From positions 1 to 64,000 of the IMG/VR virus record IMGVR_UViG_3300046703_000100: a stretch of DNA of 64,000 bases. One strand, given 5' to 3'. The notes beneath the pieces are model-generated. The model was given only the letters and a program-made list of their open reading frames with translations, did not search any database and was not told the origin of the DNA. Positions 7,294 to 15,023 of this stretch are shown piece by piece (positions within the stretch are counted from its first letter, which is position 1; every line of letters starts with the position of its first letter). The DNA is from a virus. The translations under genes and the position numbers were made by a program.

Positions 7294-7690
7294 AAAACAA
7301 TTATCGAAAATGAAAACAATTTTATTAGAATTAGCCGAAAATAATAAAGAAGGATTTCCTTTTTCAGCTTGTATCGAATATAAGAAACATTTTTATTTTG
7401 CTGTTAATCATGTTACATCGAAAAATGACCCAACAGCACATGCAGAAATAGAAGCTATCCGTTTGGCATGTAAAGAAGCAAAAGTACCAGAACTTCAAAA
7501 TGGTATAATATATTCTTCTGGCGACCCATGTCCGATGTGTTTAACCGCTTGTGCTTGGGCGGAAATTAAATTAATTTATTATGTCAACGATTATACGGTA
7601 GCTACCTCTAATAATTATTATTACGACAGACCTTCGAAAGAAGTTAATAAATTTTTAAATTTAAAACGAAATATAAGGGAAATAATATGA
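7286..7690 (+). CDS. CDA-fold deaminase, guanine/nucleoside deaminase type
   Basis: 134 residues. HAEIEAI (H52, E54) and PCPMC (C82, C85) form the zinc site and proton shuttle of the cytidine deaminase superfamily. DPTAHAE and SSGDPCPMCLTACAWAEI are closer to guanine deaminase and TadA-like proteins than to dCMP deaminase. Such enzymes hydrolytically deaminate a base, nucleoside or tRNA base. With the deoxyribosyltransferase-like and pyrophosphohydrolase genes downstream, a role in purine pools is plausible. The exact substrate is not determined. Confidence 0.85.
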   Translation: MNKKQLSKMKTILLELAENNKEGFPFSACIEYKKHFYFAVNHVTSKNDPTAHAEIEAIRLACKEAKVPELQNGIIYSSGDPCPMCLTACAWAEIKLIYYVNDYTVATSNNYYYDRPSKEVNKFLNLKRNIREII

Positions 7691-7854
7691 AATACATATA
7701 TACTTTAGAAATTAATAGAAGATTAGGTAGCTCTAATTGGTATTTGGACAGAATATATACTACAAAACAAGGTGCTATTAAAAAAGGAAAAGCAATTATA
7801 AAAAAATTTCCGACAAGCGGATTTGCAATTAAAAAATGGAGACTATATGAATGA
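7687..7854 (+). CDS. hypothetical basic protein, 55 aa
   Basis: ATG at 7687 overlaps the deaminase stop. The N-terminus reads MKYIYTLEINRRLGSSNWYL, and the rest is Lys-rich with an alternating strand-helix pattern. Its stop overlaps the start of the M16 peptidase. Not recognised. Confidence 0.5.
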   Translation: MKYIYTLEINRRLGSSNWYLDRIYTTKQGAIKKGKAIIKKFPTSGFAIKKWRLYE

Positions 7855-8998
7855 AATATTTATAAATAAAAAAGGATTCGCAACTTTTGTTGGAGTATTA
7901 ATTCCTTTTGGCTCATATTATGAAGATTCAAAAGTTAAAGGTATTGCTCATTTCATTGAACATATGACTTTTAAAGCAACAAAATATCGTACAAAAAAAC
8001 AGATAAACGAATCTATTGAAGGGGTTGGAGGCGATATTAATGCCTACACTTGCGAAGAACAGACTTTTTATCATGCTATTGTTGCTAATAAATATAAAGA
8101 TATGGCAATCGATGTTATCAAAGATATAGCTCTTAACCCCTCTTTTCCTGCTAAAGAAATAGATAAAGAACGTGAAGTGATTATACAAGAACTTAAAATG
8201 TATGAAGATAATCCTTCTGCTATTGTAGGAGAGTTATATAATAAGATTTATTATCCAAAAGAGAGTGGTTTTCATCTTCCGGTAATAGGAACTAAAGAAA
8301 CTTTACATAAAATAAATAGAAAAGTATTAAACGAATATCATAAAAACAATTATCAAAATCCCACATTAATTGTCATAGGGGATGTTAAAAGCAAAACAAA
8401 TAAAGAAGCGATAATAACAGAAACTACATTAAATACTATATATAAACAAAAAAAAGATGAATATTTAGAAAAAAGAAAAATAGAACAAGCTCATATGATT
8501 ATAGGGCATGATGTTTATTTATCGCAGTATTCGAAAATAGATACAATATTACTATTAAATTTAGTTAAATTACTTTTAAATGGTATGAGTGGCAGGTTAT
8601 TTGGTAAAATAAGAGAAGAAAATAACTTAGTTTATGGAATACATTTTAATTACACAGTTTGGTCAGGTGGTATGATTACATGGTACGTCAATTTAGGACT
8701 AGATAAATCAAAAATCTATAAAGCTCGTAAATTAATTGAACAAGAAATGACAAAAAATGTCTTAAAAAAAGAACTAAAAGAAACAATTATAAAAACGATA
8801 GGAACTAACGCTTTAGAAAGCGAAGATATAAATACTATATCCGAGTTAATTGTAGATTGTACACGTAAACAGATAGATTATAGCCCTTTATATCATGATT
8901 TCGAGAAGAATCTCCGTCGAGTAAGTGGAAATTTGAACGAATTTATAAAAGCGTTGAATTTTAAAGAAAATTTTATGTGTGGTATCGTTCCAAAATAA
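7847..8998 (+). CDS. M16-family zinc metallopeptidase
   Basis: 383 residues from the ATG at 7847, with GGAG six bases upstream. HFIEH (35-39) is the inverted HxxEH zinc motif of M16 peptidases (pitrilysin, insulinase, processing-peptidase beta). The downstream EREVIIQEL supplies the third zinc ligand Glu, and GMSGRLFGKIREENNLVYGI matches the conserved second-half GR/Y region. M16 enzymes cleave unstructured peptides. A single-unit M16 gene is unusual in phages. It is the last gene before the 9011 promoter. Targets could be host signal peptides or toxins; this is open. Confidence 0.85.
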   Translation: MNEIFINKKGFATFVGVLIPFGSYYEDSKVKGIAHFIEHMTFKATKYRTKKQINESIEGVGGDINAYTCEEQTFYHAIVANKYKDMAIDVIKDIALNPSFPAKEIDKEREVIIQELKMYEDNPSAIVGELYNKIYYPKESGFHLPVIGTKETLHKINRKVLNEYHKNNYQNPTLIVIGDVKSKTNKEAIITETTLNTIYKQKKDEYLEKRKIEQAHMIIGHDVYLSQYSKIDTILLLNLVKLLLNGMSGRLFGKIREENNLVYGIHFNYTVWSGGMITWYVNLGLDKSKIYKARKLIEQEMTKNVLKKELKETIIKTIGTNALESEDINTISELIVDCTRKQIDYSPLYHDFEKNLRRVSGNLNEFIKALNFKENFMCGIVPK

Positions 8999-9010
8999 AC
9001 TGTAAATTAC

Positions 9011-9039
9011 TTGACATCTTCAGGAAAATAGTGTATAAT
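9011..9039 (+). promoter_or_regulatory. consensus sigma-70-like promoter
   Basis: A perfect TTGACA at 9011-9016, a 17-base spacer and a perfect TATAAT at 9034-9039. It is the strongest-looking promoter of the window and places the start of the next gene downstream at 9082. Confidence 0.88.
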
Positions 9040-9081
9040 TTAGTTATGAGAGAAAGAGACTTTAAAAAAAGGAGTAATGAC

Positions 9082-9738
9082 ATGAAATCAGGACAAGAAA
9101 CTTTTGATTGGTCGAAATTTTGGCAAGGCTGTTTAGGTTTGTTCAATCCGGTTTTGTGGGCAAAGGATTTAGTAAGCCTTTTTAATGTTCGAAAATTAAT
9201 TATATACATTATAATAATTGCAGGAGTTTTCTTCTATGCTTATTCAATTGGAAATCAGAATGTTCCGGTACAGATTTCGCTTGGATATGGCAAAGAAGCA
9301 ATAATAAATCTCGGTTCGGGAGAATTCTTATGGATACAAAAATCTGGTGAAGTTGCAGTAATCGACAATGCTAATCCAGAAAAAGCAAAAATACTTCGAA
9401 TAATAAAAGTAAAAGATTTAGGTGCATTAAAAGGAAAATTAAGTGCTATTGGGGTACAGTTTGTTCCTATTGCGGTTGTAGGATATGGACTTGGTATAGG
9501 AACAGACGGTGGTATCGAAGGCGGAATAGAAGGTGGTGCAGGTATATCGTTTTTCAGATATTGGCAGGGGTCGGTAGAAGCATTTTTAACACAAAAAGGT
9601 GTATATGTAGGTACTTCATATAGACTTGATAGAATAAAATTATCAAATACTTCCGTTGGTATTGCTGTAGGAAAAGGTTATCAAGATTTTACTAATAGTA
9701 ATTATAGGATAATGATATATGGAAGTATTCGTTTCTAA
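9082..9738 (+). CDS. membrane-anchored Gly-rich hypothetical protein, 218 aa
   Basis: The start at 9082 is chosen because it follows both the promoter and AAAAAGGAG; the longer ORF from 8977 would begin upstream of the promoter. Residues about 38-55 are a single transmembrane helix. The rest is beta-rich with a Gly-rich stretch (GGIEGGIEGGAG) and ends in alternating strands finishing in Phe, which recalls small beta-barrel proteins. First gene under a consensus promoter, so probably well expressed. No family recognised. Confidence 0.65.
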   Translation: MKSGQETFDWSKFWQGCLGLFNPVLWAKDLVSLFNVRKLIIYIIIIAGVFFYAYSIGNQNVPVQISLGYGKEAIINLGSGEFLWIQKSGEVAVIDNANPEKAKILRIIKVKDLGALKGKLSAIGVQFVPIAVVGYGLGIGTDGGIEGGIEGGAGISFFRYWQGSVEAFLTQKGVYVGTSYRLDRIKLSNTSVGIAVGKGYQDFTNSNYRIMIYGSIRF

Positions 9739-9754
9739 ATTTTAAGAGGATAAA

Positions 9755-10000
9755 ATGAAAGATAGTTTATTAATTATGAATATACATCGTCATTTGCTTC
9801 ATATTACAGCAAAATTAATTACTGTCTTGGAACATCATACAGAAAAACAAGAAAAAGATATATCTCCTGAACTTAAAATGAAATATAAAGATTTTCGCAC
9901 CCATGCTCACAATTTAATAGAAGAATTCAACAATTCGTTACATCATTTAATAAAAATAGATACAGAACTTAAAGAATTAGAAGATAAGGAGATAAAATAA
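9755..10000 (+). CDS. helical His-rich protein, 81 aa
   Basis: Mostly alpha-helical with heptad-like Leu/Ile spacing and several His residues (NIHRHLLHI, HHT, HHL). No membrane segment. AGAGGAT lies before the start. The stop overlaps the next ATG. Function unknown. Confidence 0.55.
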   Translation: MKDSLLIMNIHRHLLHITAKLITVLEHHTEKQEKDISPELKMKYKDFRTHAHNLIEEFNNSLHHLIKIDTELKELEDKEIK

Positions 10001-10254
10001 TGCCATATATCAAAGCCGATTTGAGAATAAAATACGATAAAATTATTAATCAATTACCAGATATTGATAATAAAGGAGACCTTGAGTATATAGTAACTAA
10101 AATAATGAAAAGATTTATGAGCACAAGGGAAAGACGTTATTCAACTCTGCATGAAGTAGTTTATGCTATTATGCATTGTGCAGATGAATATAGACGAAGA
10201 CATTTAGATAAAAGAGAAGATGAAGCTATCATTGAGAATGGAGATGTGTTATGA
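10000..10254 (+). CDS. DUF6899-like protein, 84 aa
   Basis: Begins MPYIKADLRIKYD and ends IIENGDVL, framing a helical core. This matches the pattern I know from the phage and bacterial family DUF6899 (MPYI...RxxYD start, ENGDV end). Function of the family is unknown. It sits in a run of overlapping small genes with AAGGAGA as ribosome site. Confidence 0.65.
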   Translation: MPYIKADLRIKYDKIINQLPDIDNKGDLEYIVTKIMKRFMSTRERRYSTLHEVVYAIMHCADEYRRRHLDKREDEAIIENGDVL

Positions 10255-10409
10255 CCAGAAAAGAAGCCTTAATGACATTTTTAAAGAATTTAGATACCGA
10301 TTGTTTTAATTTTTCTCCAAAATCAGAAACAGTTTCTTTAGATGGATATTATACAAAAGAACAATTACAAATTATAATAGAATTATTAGAAGAATTTAAA
10401 AATGAATAG
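10251..10409 (+). CDS. hypothetical protein, 52 aa
   Basis: ATG overlaps the previous TGA and the gene ends inside the next one. Sequence is helical at both ends, with the middle reading NLDTDCFNFSP. No motif recognised. Confidence 0.5.
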   Translation: MTRKEALMTFLKNLDTDCFNFSPKSETVSLDGYYTKEQLQIIIELLEEFKNE

Positions 10410-10644
10410 ACAAAAAATACTTGATAAAATAGCTTATCGAATATACGAAATAAGAACTAAAGATATTAACAGTCCTTTATTTGGTTATGGAGATGAAGAA
10501 AGAGATTATTATTTAGCAGATAGAATATTACATTTTATTGAAAATTTAGAAGAATATAATTTAGATGACCCAATGATAAGAACTCAATATGAAGATTATA
10601 TAGATTTATACGGAGATATTTTGCAGGAGATAAAAGATGAATAA
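10402..10644 (+). CDS. acidic helical protein, 80 aa
   Basis: Rich in Asp, Glu, Tyr and Ile, with no membrane segment and no Cys pairs. Overlaps its neighbours by eight bases at both ends, showing tight translational coupling in the stretch leading to the deoxyribosyltransferase-like gene. Function unknown. Confidence 0.55.
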   Translation: MNRQKILDKIAYRIYEIRTKDINSPLFGYGDEERDYYLADRILHFIENLEEYNLDDPMIRTQYEDYIDLYGDILQEIKDE

Positions 10645-11275
10645 AAGATATAAATATACATGTTATAGTGCTGGAGCAATAGAACATGTATCGTCAAAAG
10701 AGATGAAGACATGGAGACAAGAAGTTACAGAGAAATTATTATCTCCAGACCTTCTTATGTATGACCCTGTTGTGCAAGAATCTTTTAAAGTAGGTAAACC
10801 TTCTGGCGAGCAAGTTGAATATATAAAAGGTTTAAAACAAGGGGGTCATTGGAAGAAATTTGAAGAAGAAATGCAAAAAATCTGGTGGGGGTCTATAACA
10901 CCACAAGCAGATTTAATTGATTTATTTAAAGAATTACAGACAAGAGCTTCAATAGATGGCAATTCTGCCGAAGAAATGGTTAGTTGGGGAGATTATGAAG
11001 CGGTAGCAAGAGCAAATTTTATTGTTGTATATCTTCCTAAAGATACGAAAACAGTTGGAACAATTTATGAAGTTATGTTGGCTTTTCTTTTAAGAATTCC
11101 AATTTATTTAATTTTACCAGACCATTCAAAAACAGAATGTAATTCTTCATTATTATATGGGGTTATTATTTCTGGAGGAGAAGTTTATTATTCAGTTTCT
11201 GAAGCATGTAAAGCAATTAGAGCAAAATATAATTTAACAGAAATTATTAAAGAAGAAGAAAAAAAGAAGGAGTAA
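10637..11275 (+). CDS. nucleoside 2-deoxyribosyltransferase-like protein
   Basis: 212 residues. YSAGAIEHV near the N-terminus, then WGDYEAVARANFIVVYLP and KTVGTIYEVMLAF, match the flavodoxin-like fold of phage and bacterial nucleoside 2-deoxyribosyltransferase-like proteins. The acidic residue at the DYEA/ARANF region and the Glu in GTIYE are the expected catalytic positions. Classical members exchange bases on 2'-deoxynucleosides; others hydrolyse deoxynucleotides. The insert at about 55-90 is larger than in short forms. It belongs to a nucleotide-metabolism group with the genes at 7286 and 11617. Confidence 0.7.
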   Translation: MNKRYKYTCYSAGAIEHVSSKEMKTWRQEVTEKLLSPDLLMYDPVVQESFKVGKPSGEQVEYIKGLKQGGHWKKFEEEMQKIWWGSITPQADLIDLFKELQTRASIDGNSAEEMVSWGDYEAVARANFIVVYLPKDTKTVGTIYEVMLAFLLRIPIYLILPDHSKTECNSSLLYGVIISGGEVYYSVSEACKAIRAKYNLTEIIKEEEKKKE

Positions 11276-11278
11276 AAC

Positions 11279-11617
11279 GTGAATCTAACCACGTGTGATT
11301 TGTGCAAAGAAATTTTGCCAGAAGGTGATAAAAAATTTGTATTTGCGTTATATCCGATGAACGAAGAAGATGAAGACACAAAAAAGATGAGATTTGCAGA
11401 AATATTAGACGCTCTATATAAAGGCAAAAGATATGAAGATAATTCTATTAAAGTAACTGAAATATGTAATCAATGTGCAGGAGTATTTGCTCACTTTATG
11501 AATCTTCGGAAAAAAGAATTGATAAAGTCAAGAAGAGAAGTAAAAAGAATGTTATCGAGAAAAGTAAGAACAGAAAAAAAGAAAGAAACTAAAAAAGATA
11601 ATAGAGGGAATAAATAA
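11279..11617 (+). CDS. zinc-finger protein with basic tail, 112 aa
   Basis: GTG start at 11279, supported by AAGAAGGAG seven bases upstream. CDLC near the N-terminus and CNQC at about residue 63 form one zinc site across a helical insert. The last 35 residues are extremely Lys/Arg-rich and probably bind nucleic acid. Function unknown; it lies between two nucleotide-pool genes. Confidence 0.6.
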   Translation: MNLTTCDLCKEILPEGDKKFVFALYPMNEEDEDTKKMRFAEILDALYKGKRYEDNSIKVTEICNQCAGVFAHFMNLRKKELIKSRREVKRMLSRKVRTEKKKETKKDNRGNK

Positions 11618-12000
11618 TGGCAGAATTTAATGAAGTAAAGGACAGTGGAAAAAGAGAAGATTTTAATACCGGAAGTAAGAGAGATACTCGTCAAGGTAAA
11701 GGAAGATTTGATTTAATCAGTCCTATCGCAGAAGAAAGATTAGCCAAGCATTATGAAAATGGAGCAGTAAAATATGGAGATAGGAATTGGGAAAAAGGAC
11801 AACCATTAACTCGTTATTTAGATTCTGCTAAAAGACATATAAATAAATTAATACAAGGTTATAAAGACGAAGACCATGCAACTGCTGTAGTTTGGAATTT
11901 AATGGCTTATATTCATACAGAAGAAATGATAGAAAGAGGTTTGCTTCCGAAAGAGTTAAATGATATGCCAAATTACAAAAAAGACAAAAAAGAGGAATAA
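11617..12000 (+). CDS. dATP/dGTP pyrophosphohydrolase-like protein (DUF5664 family)
   Basis: 127 residues. RFDLISPIAEERLAKHYENG, then KYGDRNWEKG, RYLDSAKRHI and DEDHATAVVWNLMAYIHTEE form the all-alpha MazG-like core of the family known as dATP/dGTP diphosphohydrolase N-terminal domain (DUF5664). Conserved acidic residues in the last helix pair bind metal. In phages with 2-aminoadenine DNA such an enzyme (MazZ) removes dATP or feeds dGMP to PurZ. No PurZ-like gene is in this window, so a general pool-cleaning role is equally possible. Confidence 0.75.
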   Translation: MAEFNEVKDSGKREDFNTGSKRDTRQGKGRFDLISPIAEERLAKHYENGAVKYGDRNWEKGQPLTRYLDSAKRHINKLIQGYKDEDHATAVVWNLMAYIHTEEMIERGLLPKELNDMPNYKKDKKEE

Positions 12001-12003
12001 TTT

Positions 12004-12192
12004 ATGTCAAAAGAAAGAGAAATAAAAGGGTATTGTTTATATTGCAAAAGTGCTATTTATTATGGAGATGCTTATACTGTGGATAAAAATAATAAAATAT
12101 ATCATCCTTCGTGCTATGAACAGTTAAATACATATTCTGATGAATTTGGTACTTATAACACAGACCAGTTTGGAGATTCTATAGATGAATAA
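12004..12192 (+). CDS. zinc-binding mini-protein, 62 aa
   Basis: CLYC followed 22-25 residues later by HPSC gives a treble-clef or LIM-like half site. The C-terminal half is acidic and Tyr/Thr-rich. Overlaps the next gene by eight bases. Unknown role. Confidence 0.55.
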   Translation: MSKEREIKGYCLYCKSAIYYGDAYTVDKNNKIYHPSCYEQLNTYSDEFGTYNTDQFGDSIDE

Positions 12193-12460
12193 AAGAATAA
12201 ATTATTTAAAATCTCTACAAAAAACTTTAGAACTATTTACAGATGGTTCAAGAGTTTTAGATGAATCAATTGATAGATGTTCTGAAATAGGATTTCGTGC
12301 TAAATTAAATGAATATCTTTTACAATATGCCCAATTAAATTTTGATTTTAGTTCTTACATTATTTTTAAATTGAGCGAAGCATATTCAAAAGATAAAGAA
12401 GAACAAGAATTTAATGATTTAATTAAAGGATTAGAAGAGGATATAGATGGAAACAAATAA
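12185..12460 (+). CDS. helical hypothetical protein, 91 aa
   Basis: All-helical prediction by eye, no membrane span, one Cys. It overlaps the following exonuclease gene by 14 bases. No family recognised. Confidence 0.55.
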   Translation: MNKRINYLKSLQKTLELFTDGSRVLDESIDRCSEIGFRAKLNEYLLQYAQLNFDFSSYIIFKLSEAYSKDKEEQEFNDLIKGLEEDIDGNK

Positions 12461-14336
12461 AGGTAAAATTATTATGGTGGATTTTGGGTGTTTAATGTTT
12501 AGTGCAATTTTTGCACATAAATTTACGCCCCAAATACCTGTTACATATACGACCACAAATATGATTTTAGCTAATCTTTTAAAAGTAGGTGTTCAATCAG
12601 AAGATATTATTATGATAGCTTGCGATGAAGGACATTCATGGAGAAAAGATTATGACCCTTGTTTAGACGAACAGACAGAAGTATTGACAAAATTAGGATG
12701 GAAATATTTAAAAGATATAGTGGAAAAGAAAGAAAAAGTAAAAATAGCTACTTTAAATCCAAAAACGAATAAAGTAGAATATCAATATCCTAATAATTAT
12801 TATAAACGGTTTTATAGAGGAGAAATGTTTAAATTCGGAGGACGTGGTTGTCAAATAGACCTTTTAATGACTCCAGAACATTCTCATTATACAAAGAATA
12901 CTACAGATGAAAAATTTACATTACAATTAGCAAAAGATATAAGAAGATATAAAATTAATCATAATAAACAATTTAATTATAATAAAAAAGGATTAAAATA
13001 TATTATTATTCCCAAACTAACAACCAAGTCTATTACAACAAGAGGAAGAGCAGAATATACATATATTGTTAAACATCCAAAACGAAAAATAGAAATTAAT
13101 TTATGGCTAAAGTTTTTGGGTTGGTATTTAACAGAAGGTTCTTGTGGAGGAAGACGATATTGTGGATATATAAAACCTTATAGCGTAGTTATTCCTCAAT
13201 CTTTTACTCATAATCCTGCAAACTGCAAAGAAATTGAAGACATTTTAAAAGAATTAAACGAAACTTTTTGTATAACTAAACGAAAAAATATTAATTCTTA
13301 TAGTATTTCAAATACTCAATTAGCGAACTATTTAAAAAACACATTTGGAAATTCTTTTCATAAATTTATTCCTCGTATATTATTAAACAAATTAAATAAA
13401 AAACAGTGTCAATTATTGTTAAAAACAATGATTAAAGGTGATGGAACGGTTCGAATAGGGAAAAAAACCGTTAGTTATGCATATACTACTGTATCAAAAC
13501 AGTTAGCGAATGATGTTCAGGAATTAGCATTAAAAGCAGGATATACTGCTACCATTACAATGCCAAATCAAGACAGAACTTGGTACGGAGTTAGTATTTT
13601 AGACAAATATATAACAGAAAGTTACAAAAATATAATCAAAAACTGGCAGGGGGATGTGTACGATATAGAAATTCCTAATCATATATTTTATATTAGACGC
13701 AACGGCAAATGTTGTTGGACAGGAAATTGTTATAAAGCAGACAGGAAAGAAAAAAGAGAATCACATACAGATATTAATTGGAAATTAACTTTTGAAATGA
13801 TGAACGATTTATTGGTAAAATTAGATATATCTACCAATTGGCATATAATTCAAATTGAAAGTATGGAAGCGGATGATATACAAGCAGTTGCCACAAGATA
13901 TTATAAAGATAATGAAGTAGTTTTAATCACATTTGACGCAGATATGGAGCAATTACTTGACAATAAAAATGTAAAAATATTTTCTCCAAAATCAAAGAAA
14001 TATAAATTTAATACTAATCCTCTTGCAATGTTAGCGAAGAAATTAAATAAAGAAGCAGTAGATGGGTTAACGAATCCGATTTTGAATGAAGAAGATTTTG
14101 ACAGAAGAAATTTAATCGTAAATTTAAGAGAATTGCCAGAATTTGTAGAAACACCTATTATAAATAAATTTAAAAATTTAGAAGTAAAAACACCTGATAT
14201 AGATGAGTTTCCTTTCTTTAGTTTAAAAGAAAAATATTTAAATCTTTGTAATAATAAGACAAAAATAGTTACAATAGAAAAATGTGAAAAAGAAATAGAA
14301 CGAAAGAAGAAAAGGAAGAAAGTAAAAAAATCATGA
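12447..14336 (+). CDS. 5'-3' exonuclease / FLAP-type nuclease interrupted by an intein
   Basis: 629 residues before splicing. The extein (1-71 joined to 428-629, 273 aa) is a PIN/FLAP nuclease: MVDFG at the N-terminus, ACDEGHSWRKDYDP before the insertion, CYKADRK directly after it, then ESMEADDIQAVA and ITFDADMEQLL, which carry the metal-binding acids. This resembles T4 RNase H and the 5' nuclease domain of DNA polymerase I, which remove RNA primers and flaps. The 356-residue insertion separates the Tyr-Asp-Pro and Tyr-Lys-Ala-Asp-Arg parts of the conserved active-site loop, so splicing is needed for activity. The C-terminus is a very basic Lys/Arg tail. Confidence 0.87.
   Translation: METNKGKIIMVDFGCLMFSAIFAHKFTPQIPVTYTTTNMILANLLKVGVQSEDIIMIACDEGHSWRKDYDPCLDEQTEVLTKLGWKYLKDIVEKKEKVKIATLNPKTNKVEYQYPNNYYKRFYRGEMFKFGGRGCQIDLLMTPEHSHYTKNTTDEKFTLQLAKDIRRYKINHNKQFNYNKKGLKYIIIPKLTTKSITTRGRAEYTYIVKHPKRKIEINLWLKFLGWYLTEGSCGGRRYCGYIKPYSVVIPQSFTHNPANCKEIEDILKELNETFCITKRKNINSYSISNTQLANYLKNTFGNSFHKFIPRILLNKLNKKQCQLLLKTMIKGDGTVRIGKKTVSYAYTTVSKQLANDVQELALKAGYTATITMPNQDRTWYGVSILDKYITESYKNIIKNWQGDVYDIEIPNHIFYIRRNGKCCWTGNCYKADRKEKRESHTDINWKLTFEMMNDLLVKLDISTNWHIIQIESMEADDIQAVATRYYKDNEVVLITFDADMEQLLDNKNVKIFSPKSKKYKFNTNPLAMLAKKLNKEAVDGLTNPILNEEDFDRRNLIVNLRELPEFVETPIINKFKNLEVKTPDIDEFPFFSLKEKYLNLCNNKTKIVTIEKCEKEIERKKKRKKVKKS
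12660..13727 (+). mobile_element. intein with LAGLIDADG homing domain (in the exonuclease)
   Basis: Encodes residues 72-427 of the exonuclease ORF. It begins with Cys (CLDEQTEVLTKLGWKYL, block A). Block B has LMTPEHSHYT, the TxxH site. Two LAGLIDADG-type motifs follow (FLGWYLTEGS and LLKTMIKGDG). Block F is VYDIEIPNHIFYI and the end is CCWTGN followed by Cys+1. The penultimate residue is Gly, not the usual His. The homing domain looks intact. Confidence 0.92.
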
Positions 14337-14695
14337 AATGGGATATAATAAAAAAAGAATGGGAATACAAAGAACCGAAATTTTGGTCTAAATGTACATT
14401 TTTTCATCATCATAAAAACGGTCTTTATTTTCCTGACGAATTAAACTGTATATGCGAACAATGTCACATCTGGTGGGCAAAATGGACACATAACAGACAT
14501 GACGAATCAATGCCTCCGATGTTTGATAATAGACAAAAATCACCAGAAAATCCAACAGGGATAAATTATCCTTTCTATTATGTCGAAGGTGAAGCAGGAA
14601 TAAAACCAAATCCAGAATATACTTATGGAGAATATCGTAAATGGCTCAATGGTCAAGGAGTAGCATTAAAAAGAGAACGGTATCCTGATGAATAA
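14333..14695 (+). CDS. Cys/His/Trp-rich hypothetical protein, 120 aa
   Basis: Contains a possible metal site (FFHHHK, then CICEQC, then HNRH) within residues 22-60 and a proline/aromatic-rich second half. ATGA overlap with the exonuclease gene suggests a linked role. I do not recognise the family; a DNA- or RNA-binding zinc module is plausible. Confidence 0.6.
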   Translation: MKWDIIKKEWEYKEPKFWSKCTFFHHHKNGLYFPDELNCICEQCHIWWAKWTHNRHDESMPPMFDNRQKSPENPTGINYPFYYVEGEAGIKPNPEYTYGEYRKWLNGQGVALKRERYPDE

Positions 14696-14816
14696 AATAA
14701 TCACTAAAATTATAATTGCTTTTGCATTAAGTATTTATTTTATGATGTTTTGTTTGTTTATTTATGCAGGAATAGATACATTGGGCGGGTTTGGATGGAT
14801 AACATTAGTACAATAA
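14688..14816 (+). CDS. single-span membrane peptide, 42 aa
   Basis: Hydrophobic helix at about residues 6-28, with the rest Gly-rich. Starts inside the end of the previous gene. One of several membrane mini-proteins; function unknown. Confidence 0.45.
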   Translation: MNKIITKIIIAFALSIYFMMFCLFIYAGIDTLGGFGWITLVQ

Positions 14817-14829
14817 AAAGGAGAAAAGT

Positions 14830-15006
14830 ATGAAAATTAGCAAAGGTCAGACAGCTTTAATAGTTATGAGTATTGCAGGAGTATTAGGTGCATTAGTATT
14901 AATTAATGCTATAAGATTACATCCTGTTATAGCGATATTAATTGGGCTTTCAGTTATTGGTGTTGGAATTGGTTATTATATGTATCGTCGAAATAAAGAC
15001 AAATAA
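14830..15006 (+). CDS. two-span membrane peptide, 58 aa
   Basis: Two hydrophobic helices (about 8-26 and 31-50) with a short turn and a basic C-terminal tail. AAAGGAGAAAAGT precedes the ATG. Size and topology would suit a small holin or pinholin, but position in an early region argues against lysis, so I leave it unassigned. Confidence 0.5.
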   Translation: MKISKGQTALIVMSIAGVLGALVLINAIRLHPVIAILIGLSVIGVGIGYYMYRRNKDK

Positions 15007-15023
15007 AAAAGGAGGAACAAATC

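Noticed and set aside
11617-12000. Claim that the genome contains 2-aminoadenine
   Set aside because: Only a DUF5664-type gene supports it; PurZ and DatZ are not in this window, and the polymerase here is family B, not the DpoZ type.
13901-14413. 170-codon open frame on the - strand
   Set aside because: It is antisense to the exonuclease C-terminal part, Phe/Ser-rich as expected from the complement of Lys/Glu-rich AT-rich coding DNA, and lacks a ribosome site.
14830-15006. Holin assignment for small membrane proteins (also 39264 and 60357)
   Set aside because: Topology fits, but no endolysin or spanin gene is nearby and most lie in the early region.
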